Notes: generated by a model from the letters alone, not told the origin. Positions 1 to 12,730 are shown, numbered from the stretch's first letter. The stretch: 64,000 bases of DNA from Anas platyrhynchos (GCF_047663525.1 NC_092593.1:22739501-22803500); one strand, 5' to 3'. Numbers and translations: made by a program.

Positions 1-3000
1 AGCGGCAGTGAGACGGTGCAGCTCGGTGGAGAACAGTAACCACAATGCACAGAGCTGAACACAGCCAGTTGTTAATTAGCATTTCAAGTATGGCAGAGCC
101 TATTTCAGAGGATTGCCTCATACCCACGGCAATAGACAGATTAATAGAAAATTACTTCTGTGCAGCAATACACCAGAGCTCGTAGTTGTGGAAAAGAATT
201 CTGTTAAGCAGGCAAATTAATACTTGGGTGCCTTTTCAACAACCTACGCACACCAGAAATGAAGGCATAATCAGCTGCATTGTCCCTACCCTTCCTGACC
301 GCATTGCTTTTTTTCTTTTCTTCTGCTTTTTTGTCTATAAACTTCTCTTTAAACTGTCCTTATTCACCATCTCCTTAACTAACCGTATCTGTCACTCTGA
401 CTACAGCTCTGTCTCTAATCCCGTTCACCTGCAGCCACTCATCGGGGATCAGGCACTCCGCATATTCAATGGGAATCATTTCACTTCTTGTTTCTTCCCA
501 CCAGTATGCAGGAGGGGAGTTTTCAGCCACGGGTGTGCTCTGAGCAAGAGGCAGTAGCATGAATAACTAATGACACATATGGTCACGAAGAGCTCTCCTG
601 GCCATCTTGAAATGTCTTCCTTTGTTCACACAAGACAGTTGATGAGCAAACAAATGAACAGAAAGTGAACTGATAAGCACTGAAACACAATGAAAAAACA
701 TTTTCCTTTCAAAGTACAATGTTGACTTGCTTTAAACACTTCTCAGGACAGCCAGAAACAAAACCACCCTTAGCAAACAGCTGTAGCAACGGGACAACTT
801 CTTCCTTTTTCCTTGACATTGTCATCTTTCCCGCACTCGAGCTATCCCAGTGGAATGACAGCAGGCTGGACACGAAGCCACTGACGGTGGGCTGCAAGGG
901 GACAGGGATGGACACAGCTTGAACTCTGCTCCACCTGCTGCAGCAGGCAGGAAGAAGTGGTTACAGGAGAGAAAAGGGGCTACACCTTCACTGACCACAA
1001 CCTGAGCGTGTGGTGAACCTGCTGCAGGACAAAAAACAGCGCTACACCTGCACACCTGCTCCACCAGGAACTTCCATGCCTTCCCCTCTCCGACTGCTTC
1101 CAGCAGGGGCTGCTCTTTCTCCTCTCCCTTACAAGGTGCTGAGGCTGCTGTACCCCGCGTCAAGGGACCGTGGGCAGCCCCCCACCAACACCCACACAAG
1201 CAGCAGCGAGTGCAGGACACCCTGGGAGGTCACGACCAGGTAGGCAGGACAGGATGCAGAGAACTTTAAAGTAACTAAGGCTGAGAAAGTGACGAGTCGT
1301 CCAGATTATTATGCAACATAGGAAGAAAATGTGACAATCAGCTGTGACTGCAAAGGAAGAAGTAGTCAGGACAAGGGAAACAGCCTCTTCCTGGAGAGGA
1401 AAAGCACTGCTGACACACCAGGAGCTCCTCTCACCAACCAGCTTTCCGAAAGCCAAACAGTGACACCTTGAAGGTGCAAACCATGGCCAGTAGCCAGTGG
1501 CAAAGGGTGATCTCCTGCAAACAGAGAGCTCCCAACCTCTCTGCCAAGGAGAAACGATGTGGCATACCTGGCCTCCCAGCTGCTGGATAATCAGGTGTCT
1601 GTCTTAATCTGGAGCCCCGACAACATCACCCTGCTCTCGCCCTGTCCCCTCTCAGCACAGGCTTTGATTATACACTGAAACAGCCATAAGGCATCAGGAG
1701 TATGGATGAAAGCACGTTAAGACATCTCCCATCCCTCTCCTCTTCCTCTTGCTGTGCTCACACATTAATTGAGAGGACCCCTGCAAAGTTGGTGGATTTT
1801 CCTCCCCAAGCTGACAAGGTCATTTATCTCAAGTTTTATACGCTTTATAGCACATCCTATTACAAGCAGACGTAGAACATCTGAAGTTTCAAATACACCA
1901 TTATGGGTGAGAGAAAAAAAAAAGGTGCTATATCGAGCCTAGAATTTGTGTGAATGCACAGAACCAAAGCGAACAGGTCCTGAGGGAGGTGTCTGCTCAA
2001 GACAGTTCCACTGGTATCAGAGAGGTGTGACCTTAAAAGAATACAATTACAGCTGTTTAATCCCTCAAACAGATACATTCATCCAGGTACTTTTTTCCCC
2101 CCACCTTTTCCCACATTTGCTGATGTTGGTTTGGAGGAAAGAGGCTCATGTTAACACTAATCGAAAATATTCTTCTATGGCTTACATGTGCAATGAGTTA
2201 CTACAGGTCAGCTGCAGCTTGGTGACTGGAAATGTGCCCACCCGCAGCCAGCCAAAATTCAGGATAAAAGCTGAAGGCTGTTCTTTAAGTCTAGAGCATG
2301 TTTGTTCTGTCTTTGTTGTGCGCTAAGAGACCAAGTGTGGCAAGCTAAATCAGCTCAGCGGACACAGAGCAACACAGGAAGCCACAATAACTAAATGGTA
2401 AGTTAATCACAACTTCATCTGCAAATACCCTGCGTGCTTTCTGCCTTCATGCAAATCCCGCTCGGGCTCTTGCATTGATGGTTTTAAGGTGTACTCCAAA
2501 GCTCTTACATTTATGAAGGGTTTCACATTAATTTATCAGCACACGTTAATCTTATTTGCTACATCATTTTACTGTAACTTTTTTTTTTTTTTTAAGGATG
2601 AAGTCCTGAGTTTTTTACCCTTGGCAAGACTTTATTTAGAAACCAGGCACAGCAGGGCACCCCACTCCATCTTCTGTTTGCTCATTAGCTTTTACATGCA
2701 TCAATGTCATTTACTCTAATAGCAGATGCAATAGCACACAAGCATCTGATTCAATTTCCTTTGTAATGCAAATTTATATTAATAGAAAAACGTCATTAAG
2801 CAGATAAAACGCACATGAATTAAAAACTAATCAGGTAAGCTTAGAAAACAGGCACCTGGCTTACAAACACCGCGTTATTCAGGAGCTGGCGTTAGAACAG
2901 CCTGGGTTTTGCAGCCAAAGGTCGCAGCGACACGTTAGCTACGCACAACAGGAGTGTGTACGTTCAGCACTCCAGGATTGAGGTTTTTGTTAACAAAACT

Positions 3001-3395
3001 ACAAGGCTTGCCCCGTGTAACGAGCCGTGCTTCCCCGAAGCGCTCCCGCTGCCGTGACACGGGCGGGCTGCGGGACACCCCCACCTGTGGGCTGAGCGCT
3101 CCCCGCCCGGCACCCGGGGCTGCGGGACCCCGACCCCGCGGCACGGCGCTGCCCAGCCCAGCCCCGGCAGAGCAGGTGCCAACTTCCACGGAGCCGCACC
3201 GCCTCCACCGGGGCACGGCGATGGGCGGAGGGGCCCCGCCAGCCCCCGGCCGGCCCCCGCGAGCCGCTGCCGGTGCGGGGCGGGGACCGCCCCGAGCCCT
3301 CCGCCGCTGCCCGGCCGCCCCGGGGCAGCTCCCGCCGGCCCCCCCCCGCGGACCGCGCCCCGCGGCAGACAAAGGGCGCCGCGGCCGCTACTCAC
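1..3395 (-). other. CHN1: CHN1 intron 1, 5' part (truncated by window edge)
   Basis: This stretch lies immediately downstream (minus sense) of the CHN1 exon 1 donor, GTGAGT at 3390-3395, so it is the start of the first intron of the alpha2-chimaerin transcript. No CHN1 SH2, C1 or RhoGAP coding segment was recognised in it. It holds a poly-T run near 2580-2594, an AT-rich octamer-containing stretch near 2700-2835, and one open, splice-flanked segment of unknown meaning at 429-539 (see findings). Its last ~390 bases are part of the CpG island. Otherwise I see nothing gene-like. Confidence 0.75.
429..539 (-). other. Unidentified open segment with splice-like borders in CHN1 intron 1
   Basis: On the minus strand this segment follows a pyrimidine-rich CTCTTGCTCAG acceptor-like end and precedes CAG|GTGAAC, a good donor. 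It is 111 nt (37 codons), phase 0 at both ends, and reads as a protein-like stretch rich in W, E and P (for example SPPAYWWEE, then IPIEYAECLIPDEW). I do not recognise the sequence. It does not fit CHN1 exon 1, which ends in phase 1: joined to that exon it would reach TGA within six codons. It could be chance, a poison exon, or a relic of another gene. No function is proposed. Confidence 0.2.
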
Positions 3396-3414
3396 CGAAC
3401 AAGGTCAGAGCCAT
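3396..3414 (-). CDS. CHN1: CHN1 exon 1 coding part (alpha2-chimaerin N-terminus)
   Basis: Alpha2-chimaerin is a Rac GTPase-activating protein with an SH2 domain, a C1 (phorbol ester/diacylglycerol) domain and a RhoGAP domain. It acts downstream of ephrin receptors in axon guidance. Only its first coding exon is in the window. On the minus strand an ATG in strong Kozak context (GCCATGG) at 3412-3414 opens ATG-GCT-CTG-ACC-TTG-TTC-G, followed at once by the donor GTGAGT. The peptide MALTLF plus a split codon starting with G matches the known alpha2-chimaerin start MALTLFE. Gene order supports the call, since CHN1 lies next to ATF2 on the same strand in other vertebrates. The SH2 and later exons are beyond the left edge. 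The alpha1 isoform uses an internal promoter that is not in this window. Confidence 0.87.
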
Positions 3415-3658
3415 GGCACCGGCGGGGGCTGGCCGGGCGGCGCGGGGCTGGCATTGGCGCGGCGGCGCTCACGGCACGGCGGCGGGACGCGCCCGCGGGG
3501 CGAGGCGAGGCGAGGCGAGGCCGCTGGGGCTGGGGCCGCCCCGGGGCTGGGGAGGGGGGGGACGCGCGGAGCCGAGGGGGCCGTGGCGGGGCCGGGCGCG
3601 GCCCCGGTGTGGCTGCTCGCTGCCCGCCCGCGCTCAGTGCGGCCCGCCGCCTCGGGGA

Positions 3659-3667
3659 GCCATCTTG
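3659..3667 (-). promoter_or_regulatory. YY1-type AAGATGGC motif in the CHN1 promoter
   Basis: On the minus strand this reads CAAGATGGC, close to the YY1 core AAnATGGC, in the same orientation as CHN1. In many CpG-island promoters a sense-oriented site of this kind lies just downstream of the start site, so transcription may begin slightly above 3667. If so, the ATG inside the motif would open a short upstream ORF (MAPRGGGPH, then stop). Confidence 0.4.
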
Positions 3668-3726
3668 CGCCGCTCGGCCCGCCTCCTGCCGCCCGCCCGG
3701 CCTGCGCCGCCGCCGCCCGCGGGACG

Positions 3727-3740
3727 GTTGCCGTGACAAC
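3727..3740. promoter_or_regulatory. RFX X-box in the CHN1 CpG island
   Basis: The sequence GTTGCCGTGACAAC is an imperfect palindrome that fits the RFX consensus RYYNYY-N(1-3)-RRNRAC with a 2-bp spacer. It lies about 310 bp upstream of the CHN1 start codon. RFX factors bind such sites in ciliary and neuronal promoters. Binding here is inferred from the motif alone. Confidence 0.55.
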
Positions 3741-6700
3741 GCGGCCGCCGCCGGGGCACAAAGGGAAGGAGCCGGGAGCGGAGCCCGCGGGCCCCCCCGG
3801 GCGGCCGCGGGGCGGGGGAGCGGCCCCCGTGCCCCCGAGGCGAGGGGAGCTGCTGGCCGGGCCGCCGGAGGGCGGCGGTCTGCCCGCGTCCCCTCAGCCC
3901 TCCTGAGGCACCGCCTCGGAGCTGCGCGCAGCTGGTACAAAAGAAAGAGCGGTCTCGTCAACAAACACCCCTTCCCCGTGAAAACACAAACACAACTTTT
4001 TGGTGGAAGGACAGCGGGCACGTCCCGCAGGGCGCTGTGCAGCCCCCTCAGAGCTGTTGGGGCGCGAGAAGTTGCGAGCAGCCCGGCTGCCATCGGCTGC
4101 CCGGCACCGCGCATCCTAGCAGCGAAACCGTCTGAGCGAAACGAGCATCGCGCCCCGTGTGCCTCTGTGCCTCAGCTGGCGATTTTAACCCCAAACCGAA
4201 CCCCAACCCCAGCAGTCAGCACTCGGCCACCTCCCCCAGCACCCTTGCGAGCAGAGCTGCGCGCCGCGGTGGCTCCGAGCCCGGCAGCATCGCCCCGCCA
4301 CGCAGGCACAGAGCGGCTCCAGCACGGGCAGCACGAGAAGTTCACTCAAATCCCCATAATTGCAGCCCTGCAGGTCCCGCAGCCTCCAGGGGAAGGGTGG
4401 AGGCAGCGGTGAGGGCACTGAGGAGCAGCGGGACCTGTGCTCGGGCTCAGCCAGCAACGCGTTTTCTTTCGAGGAGGTGCCACAAAGGTGTGTGTCTGAA
4501 ACCTGAGTGCTTTGTGCAGGGAGGTACACGGGGTTTTGTCACTCTAAATTCCACCTGGCCCTTTTGTAGAGAGCAAAAGGGAGAGAGTTTGTAGGAAAGA
4601 TGTCAGGATCTTTGAATCTTTCTTTAAAGGTCGTTTGAGGGCAGCCAAAATAGTTGAAAACGTTTTTTTTTGGTGATATACTTTGGTTATTGTGCAAAGC
4701 TTTTTTTTTTTTTTTAAAGGAACATTTCGTCTCAACACAGTCATTTCCTCCCAAATGAACAGTAGCTTTCACAGAACTTTTTAATTTTGCAAGTATAACG
4801 TGAAAGTTTGTTGAGCAGCCGGGCTACTGAGAAATAAGGAGATTAAAATAGATGGAAAATGGTTTGGAAGAAGCAACACAAATAATCTTTGCCATTCTGC
4901 CTCCACAATTTAATCTTTGTATGCACAGAGTGTTTTGCTTCCCTTATTTTTGAAAGGAATCAAACTTTCATACTCCCCCCCCTACATTTCCTGGAATTAA
5001 ATAGCAACCTTTCCCTTTAACGTCCCTGAATTAGATAACCAGCTTTTATTCTTCTACTACTCCAAAATCTTTATCACTATATAGCGAACTACTTGTTTAC
5101 ATTAGAAATGTTTTCTTGTCCAGAGAAAGTAATAGTGTTTTTCATAATAAGCATTATCAATACTGCAGTTGATCAAATTACTCAGGCTGACCTTAACAGT
5201 CATTTCAATTGTCTAATCAAGTCTTTGGTATTAATGCAGTTATGGCTAAGATTTAAGGAAGTGTGTTGGTCATTCCACACTTAGTTGCTATCATCATATT
5301 TTACTCTGCCAGGAAGAGTTCTGCAGCTGATCTGAGTTTTCAAAACAAACTGAGCTGGATCATTATTTCTTATTAAATTATTTGCATGGCTCAGGAGTGT
5401 GCTTTGGCGTGCGAAGAACAGCAGTGGCTTTGGAAGGGACTTTGTGGTCAGCCTTGTACCCAGAGCTCCCCACCTGCCCTGGTAGGTGGTGGCACAGGCG
5501 GCGTGCACACAACACTGTCCTAAAACTACATCGTGCCTCGCCAGGCCAGCACATCTTAGTGCACCCGTAATAACGTTTCAACAAGCCTGGGAATTTCATT
5601 AGAGAGCTGGAGCTCAACTCACTTGCCGTCTGCTGCTGGGGTGAGGAGGGAGGAAACGCTGGAGCGACCAGCACAAGGCCCCCTCCTGCTGCTCCCTCAT
5701 GCAGAAGAGGACCCAGTTTGGCACTACCGAGTAGTTTGCCACTGATTTAAGTAGAAGCAAGGACAACGTTGGTATTCTGTTCCCCTCGATCTGTAGTCCT
5801 TGAAGAGCCCTCCTTTTAAAAATAGGTTTGTTAGCATCACATCCTCTGGGAAAAGCATTACACTTGCCACCTGGTAGGAATGTTCTGGGGGTGCATTTAC
5901 TGAGATTGTACCTAAGAAGAAAGTCTGCAGAAGAGTAATAGAGATGTAAGATGCTATTCTCTGGTCTGCTTGTTGTCTTTCAGTTGGTTTCTTGCCTTGT
6001 CCCCTAAGCCTCATGGCTCTTTAAATCCCACAGGCAGTTTCTACTGCTTCACTCCCTGTGTTAAATTTCCTTCCTGGGATTTAGGGCTGCTTTCCAGTGT
6101 TTAGGTCTTCATTTTGGCCCCTGTCCTTTTGCACCCTCACTTTTGCTGCTGAGCGCAGAGCGCAGTGGCCTGCTACCCACTGTGGTCTTCCTTTGATCCA
6201 TCACCTTGTCTGAGGGTCTGGTACAAAATTGCTTCTAATTACCAGACATTTATTCTTCAAACCTTAACTAATTCACTAATCATATGTTGATAAATGAGAT
6301 TTTAAAATTAATTACTGACATTTATAAAGATTTATACACAACTGTAAAGAAAGGTTTCCAGTTTGTAAATATAATATTGTGTGAAGGAAAAAAAAGAAAG
6401 CACATAAATTAAAGCTGTCCAGTATTAATGGGAAATAGTAAAAATGAAGACATGGTGAAATGTTACCTGAATAGGGGTAGTATCTCATCACAGTTACTGT
6501 CTTCATGCAACAGACCCCCTTGACAGCAGGAAAACAGCTCCATAGAAGCCTTGTCATATGCAGAATTTAATTTAGTTTCTAATGTGTAATTGCTGGGAGT
6601 GCCTGGAGCAGGCGGGGAGCAGCCAGCGGCTGTGTTACCGAGCACCCTTCCAGTTCCTCTTATTTGCAACGCAACATTTACTCCCTGGAAAACGGTGAGG

Positions 6701-9700
6701 CAGATTTCTACCACTTGCTCAGTAAGATAAATTCAATTGTTCTATCTAATTTAGAAGTCATCAATAAAAAGTTGGAAGACTGACTACCAAGCTTTCATAA
6801 GCTTTCTGGTTGAAATTAATGTTTGTGTAAGCGACAGCTACTTCGGTGTAACATCAAGCCCATCACCAAGTACAGAACTGGCATTGCATGTTACCAGCCT
6901 TTTGATGCCACTGGTGTTCATTACTAATGGCGAAGTCATTTAAACCTAGCATTGTCCAATGCTGTACAGGCACAGGGGGAGCCAGAATCCCTGCACCAAG
7001 CACAGCAGCCACGAGCAACCTTTGCGAACCAGACGTATTCAGCACCCTGCTCAGATTTGCGCCAGTCTGTAGATTTCTGCGGCAATAAAATCTTTTTTCC
7101 TTTTTAAGCTGTCAAGACATTTTTTCTTTTATCTGCAGGGTGCAGGTGAGCAAAGTAGCAGCTACAGGGAGAAACCTACTCGTTGGTTTTGATGATCATT
7201 GCCAAGGAAAGCAAGATACGTGCACCATATCCACCATTCTTTCTGTTTTAAATCACAACCACAACATTATAAGATCACATTTGGCGTCCTGTCCTGATCA
7301 GTAGGCATTGCACTGTATCTCCTAACAACTTTACAGTGGGTGATGTCATCAGGGAAGTGAAAAATGAGCTTAACAGGACTGCTTTTTGCTCTCTGGGTCA
7401 TGAGAAATGTTTAACAGACAAAGTGACATCAGCAACCTTTAGAACTATTTTTTTTTTTTTTTTTCTGGTTACCCTAGAAGTGAATGCCCCAAGATCTAGG
7501 GGAAAGCAGCACAGGAACATGATCCTAATTTCAAGACTCAACTAAAGCTGTTTGCTTAACATCAAAACTATTTGCTGTGTTTAGATTGCTGCTATGAGAC
7601 ATCATGCCGTTTTTGACTGACTTTGACAGCATCAAAAGAAAAAAAGCTCACTCTTCTCTATGCTGCCGGAGCAAAACCCTTTTCAAAATAATTCTTAAAG
7701 ACTTTCACATTATGGCTCCCACTAAATGGGATTTCTAAGGCATCTACACAAATGTGATGAGAAATACAACATGAACAGATAATACCGATAGTAGATATGA
7801 TCTACGGATCTTGAGAAAATCCTATGATCTTAATCTTTGATGTAATTTCCTTTAAAAAGAAAGGCTGCACCCAAATTACTCTTCATAGCCAGCTTTTCCC
7901 ATGCAACACCTTACAAGAATACCTGCCTTTGCCCCCTCTTTGCTCTAACACTGCTGACGCTGGACCACTGAAGATGCTAGGCTGGCTACATCCAAAGTAT
8001 TCCTTTTTTTTGCTCTGAATTAGGTGGCTACCTGAAGCTTCTCAGATAGGTAATTCTTCCCTGTTGTCCAGTTCAAAGGTCGTTTTCATATCAAGAACAG
8101 CCTCATTCCCATTTTTTCCCCAAGATTTCACACCTTTAGTCCATCTGATTTTAAGAGTGCTGTAGGGGTGAAATTAAAGGTGATTGTCATACAAAGGAAT
8201 TAATGAGGCAGAATCCTAAAACGGTCTAAGCGTTTTTGGTCTCTTTATTCAATAAACCTCACCCAAACTCCTCAAATACTTTCAAACGTGAATGTAAAAG
8301 TACTTCCAATACTAAAGCCCTGCAAAGGAAAGATGGCTCTTTCTAAGAGCAGGAGCTGGAAAAGCATTGGAAAACAAAGTGTGCTATATGAGCTACCCCG
8401 AGCTACCCACATTTCTTTTATAGTTGCTATTGCATAGAGTGCTAGATGTGACCAAAACTAAGTGAGACTTACCTCCCATTAGGGTGTGATCTTCCTGCGG
8501 GTGTGAGCACACAAACGAGGTGCCAGAGCTCCCACTGGGGATTACGGTCACGCAGAGTGTTGGTCCTTGGAGCCCTGAAGGACCGACGGTGGCACTTGGA
8601 GCTTCCCTCCCACACCAGTTTCCAGGTGACACTGAGAGCAAGCGGTATGAGAACGGGCAAGTGACCAAACCACTTAGAACTGCTAAATAGTATTTTTATT
8701 TGTGGTCTAAATGTCCTTTAATGCTAGACTTGCAGCAAGCTTTCTTATTGCTTGTGTGTACTCTTACTAGCGTGTCCTATCATCAGCTACCTCTAATGCA
8801 CGATCAATTATTCATGAAGTTAATAAAATATTAGGAAAATTCAAAATTGCTTGCACTTTTGCTCAGTTGTATGTACACTGGCATGCACTCCAAGTTACGT
8901 TTTTAAGAGTTCTGCATACAAAACCCACAATATGTTTTTGATTGCTTGTTTTATTAAGTGAAATGAACAGGGTAATTAAAGAAATTCCAGGAAGTTTCTG
9001 CTTTCTGTCTCCTAGGGACAAGCCTCAAGTGTCAAAGGAGATAATACTGTTGGCTGTAAAACACCCAAGTGTGTTTATATTGCCTCTAAAATGCAGCTTG
9101 TAGCTTCTATTTAACTTTCATAATATTTCCTTTTTACACCATGTTTAAAAATACATATTAAGGCATTAGTTGAAATAGAGCTTGTATGTATTTGAAAAAA
9201 TCTGGTAATTACAATTTAAAAAGCATAAGGCAAGCCATTTGCCAAACAGTCTTGGGAATAAACTGTTATGAATATAATTTTATCCATAAACACTGGAAAC
9301 CAAGAACAAGCAAGCCATCAAAAAATCTTCGAGATATTTCTAGTCTTGATTTTCAGAACATCTTTAACCCCAAGCAGATGAGCTCCTACTCGACGCCATA
9401 AACTATGCCACAGAATCAGCGGTGGTCTCAGTGCAGTAAATCAAGGCTTCTAGATCCACTGCATGGCTTTGAAGAATTGCTAAAGATATTAAACTTTCTC
9501 ATAAGCAACCCAGACCTGCAGTTCTAAAGAGCTGCTGCGTAAAACATCCGCAAGGGAGAATTATTATGTACCAGATCTTCAACTTGCAGCTTCTATTCCC
9601 AATAAATAATGAAAAATTCTGTTTACTCTTTAACTACTTTAAGACCACATTCTTTAAAATACTTCTCTCTTAGTGCAATTATTTGATTTTCTAATACCAG

Positions 9701-12689
9701 AGCCCTCTAAATTATTTCTACATTCTTAGATAATCCAATATTACCGAAGCCATTCAAAAATAAAAACAGAATGTTTTTAATCAGGGAGTTAGTTATCTGG
9801 CAGTTCTCACGCATCTTGCTTCTCAGAGCTGCATCATCTAGGCTACTTAGTTTTCTTTGAAAAAATGTTCAAGCTTAAAAGCACATGAAATTTGTAAGGG
9901 TATTTTAAAGCTCAGTAACTTGCTTTGTATGAGTAAGGGTGGATAGGCACCGGTAAGGCAAAATTCAGCTCCTGATCTAATGCAGTTTTTGCAAAAATTT
10001 AGGAAGTGGGCTATATCAGTAAGAATTGAACTTTAGGAATGTTCTGAGAATTTCCCACTCTATTGACATATGCAATCTAGTTGTCAAGTGGAAACGTGCA
10101 ACTGCCCTTGTAGAATGAACTTTGATGGGCTGAAGATGCTCCCAAGTTCAAATCTCAGAGTGTTTAGATAACAAAAGCCTTAGGTAACTGCTTTGCAGCT
10201 CAGCCATGTTTCCCGTGCCTTCTGCCAGGAAGACTTCCGAAGGAGAACATAAAACCTTTCAAACTGAGCGAGCAAACACACGCACTGCTGGTACCATTCA
10301 GCTTTACTGCACTTATCACAGCCAGCTCTGCAAGCACTCAGGTAACAGCAGCAGAGCACAAAGAGAAGCACGGAGTAACACTGGAAATAGCTTTCAAGAC
10401 CAGCATTAGCTCTTCAGGATCACAGGGAGATGACATTAACCAAAGCAACTTCAAAGAGCTGAAACAGATTAAAGTTTTTCTCTTAATGATTTTAAAGTGT
10501 TATTGAAGGGATCAATAGCTTTTCCTGTTAAACAAACAAGCTGTTTAAATCAAGTATTCCTGGAGAGGAGACAAACCACCCTTGGAAGTAATAGTGGGAT
10601 TTAATTAGGATTTTAGATTTTCACTATTCATTAATTGATCTGCCAGTCTCAAAATAGTTCTAGTGAAGGTGAGTTTACAGCAATGATTCCTTATGAAAGG
10701 ACAGAATTACCTGATCCCTTCTAAGCCCTTTTATCTGTGCCAAAAGGCACGATTTATTATGTGCTTTCCATAGAGAGAAACTTTACTGTAGCTGTAACAT
10801 CAGCTGTAACTGATGCCACCATTTTGCTGGGGAGAGGAGGGCAGAGAAAGGGGAGAAAGAAGCGTTATTTCCCCTTCCTTTAACAATAAAACACTTGCAT
10901 CCCTTGACTGTGAATGTTTTGCTTATTGTCAACTAAGACATGTGAAAAGCTCCTCGCAAAGCAGAACTAAATTAACAGATATCCAGGTCCTAAATTGGCA
11001 GTGCCAGAGACAATTACTAAGACTTGGTGTGTTATTGATTCTCTTTATAGGACTATAAAATGTATCAGTTACTTGGACAGCTCTATACACAGTGAGGAAA
11101 GCAAGCTTGTTGTAAGGTGCAAGAACAGCTGGCTATTGCTGTGACGGTCTGTGCGTCACCAGAATTGCTAAAGAACCTGGGGGTTTCTGTTCCAAGGTGT
11201 CAAAGCAATGCGCTATGCTACAAGCAAGCCTTGTAACTAGCATCCGTCCCTATAAACTGATCAACCTCGCTCTTTCAAAGGAGGTGGAGTTGTGCTAGAA
11301 GCCTGGTCCTTTTATCCAAGGTACGACATGTGGGGACCAACGCAACCAAGTAACGCCCACCCCAGCACTGCAGGTGGCAGCTGAATCAAGTTCAGCTCTG
11401 CAGCTGAAGCTTACTGGACCTTTGCACTGCGATTGCAAAGCTCGTGTGGGTGGAAGGGAAGGTGTGGTATGGGGCTAGGACAGACCCCTCAGAGCGGAGT
11501 ACTTTGACTCTCATCAGCCATTACTGCCAGGAGCCAAGAAAATGCCATGTGCCTGCTTTTTCTAACACAGCTTGCTTTCTACCTGAAAAATCACCAGAGA
11601 AGGAGGAAACAGAGGTGAGAAATGAGTCCATACAAGCAGAGAATAGGGAAGGAAAGGTAGGACTCCCCCCACCCCCCACCCCTTAAGCTGAAATCCTGGT
11701 TGCCTGAAACCCCGTTGCCTATAAATGACCTTCCATCTCCCACACGGAGATCCTGAGCCCTCAGCTCTCTCCAGCTCTGTCATCACCAGGCACTGCTCCT
11801 CTGACCTGAACTCCCCTCTGGCATGCCAGGAAATTGGACCCCATACCTGGGTGATGGTCGTGTTGATTGGCAGGGAGAACTAAAACACACAGCAGGCACT
11901 AGCTCTTCTGTTGGCAGGCCTAAAGAAGCTCATCTCCCACCTTACCCTGTGCCTTCAGCACTGTTGGGGCTGTTTTTTGTTCTGAACCCACTTTGCCGTT
12001 CACGTGGCTCATGAGGTGAAGTCCGAGGTTTTCCCTGAATTCGGCAGCCATTTGGCGTACTGCTGGGCTGGGATGCTGACAGCAAGAGGTCACCGTGTGT
12101 CTGCAGGTTCCTTGCAAAGGCAGCCCTGCCCCCAAAGTCACCTAGTTTTGCTCCTTTGTCAGGGAATTCCTAAAGTGCAGCTGAGTTAACTCCATGCAGG
12201 ACGGAGCTCCTCACACTGCAGGTGGACAGGATGAGATGCAGCTGGATCCTCTTTACAGCTGTGCATGTGGCAGTTTTAATTGAAGCCAAGTCAGAGATCG
12301 GCTTGCACAGCTGGTCTGGTGATCTGCAAATCGCTGCACCAACCTCAGGCCTGCGGCTACATCCAGAACACACTGCTAACAGAAAGTTTGGGCAAAGCAC
12401 GGTTGGTGAGGCAGATGCTGTGATCATCTTGTGTTGAGACAGGGTAGCATGAACCAGTAGATAGAGCTATTCAAACTGTGGAAAAAAGCAGATGCATTAA
12501 CAAAAGCAGAACATGCCCCAGTCACAATGAAGCACAAAACCACAGGCAGATGAGAGCGCAGCTCTGCCTTCAGTCAGCTCTGCTTCTAACACGGGAGTAC
12601 CCCACCAGGGGGCTCAAATCACAAGCAGGGTGTGACTGCTGGGCCCAACTCCCAGCTCACATTCACAAATGCATTTAAAAATAATCTCA

Positions 12690-12692
<3 letters not shown>

Positions 12693-12729
<37 letters not shown>
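12693..12729. repeat. Poly-T tract (37 T)
   Basis: An uninterrupted run of 37 T, bordered by GGA on the left and GTGCTGTGG on the right. It could be the A-tail of a minus-strand retroposed sequence, but no element is recognisable beside it, so it is called only as a homopolymer. Confidence 0.85.

Positions 12730-12730
<1 letters not shown>

Larger units (their letters stand above)
3005..4340. promoter_or_regulatory. CHN1: CpG island / CHN1 (alpha2-chimaerin) promoter region
   Basis: The DNA changes abruptly from AT-rich to strongly GC- and CpG-rich here and returns to AT-rich after about 4.4 kb. It spans the CHN1 start codon (3412-3414). Upstream of that codon in minus sense are GC boxes (for example GGGCGG at 3435-3440), a CCAAT motif (minus) at about 3452-3456, a tandem CGAGG x4 at 3501-3520, a YY1-type AAGATGGC (minus) at 3659-3666 and an RFX-type X-box at 3727-3740. 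There is no clear TATA box, which fits a dispersed CpG-island promoter. The exact start site cannot be read from sequence. Divergent transcription to the right is possible but not shown. Confidence 0.8.

Noticed and set aside
4188..4216. Telomere-like C-rich run (AACCCCAAACCGAACCCCAACCCC)
   Set aside because: It does not follow the vertebrate CCCTAA unit and is a short, degenerate stretch at the edge of the CpG island.
2935..4594. Long open frames (up to 379 codons) on both strands at 2.9-4.6 kb
   Set aside because: They lie in the CpG island and are A/R/G/P-rich because GC-rich DNA has few stop codons. Several overlap on opposite strands. Only the 19-base CHN1 exon there is supported.
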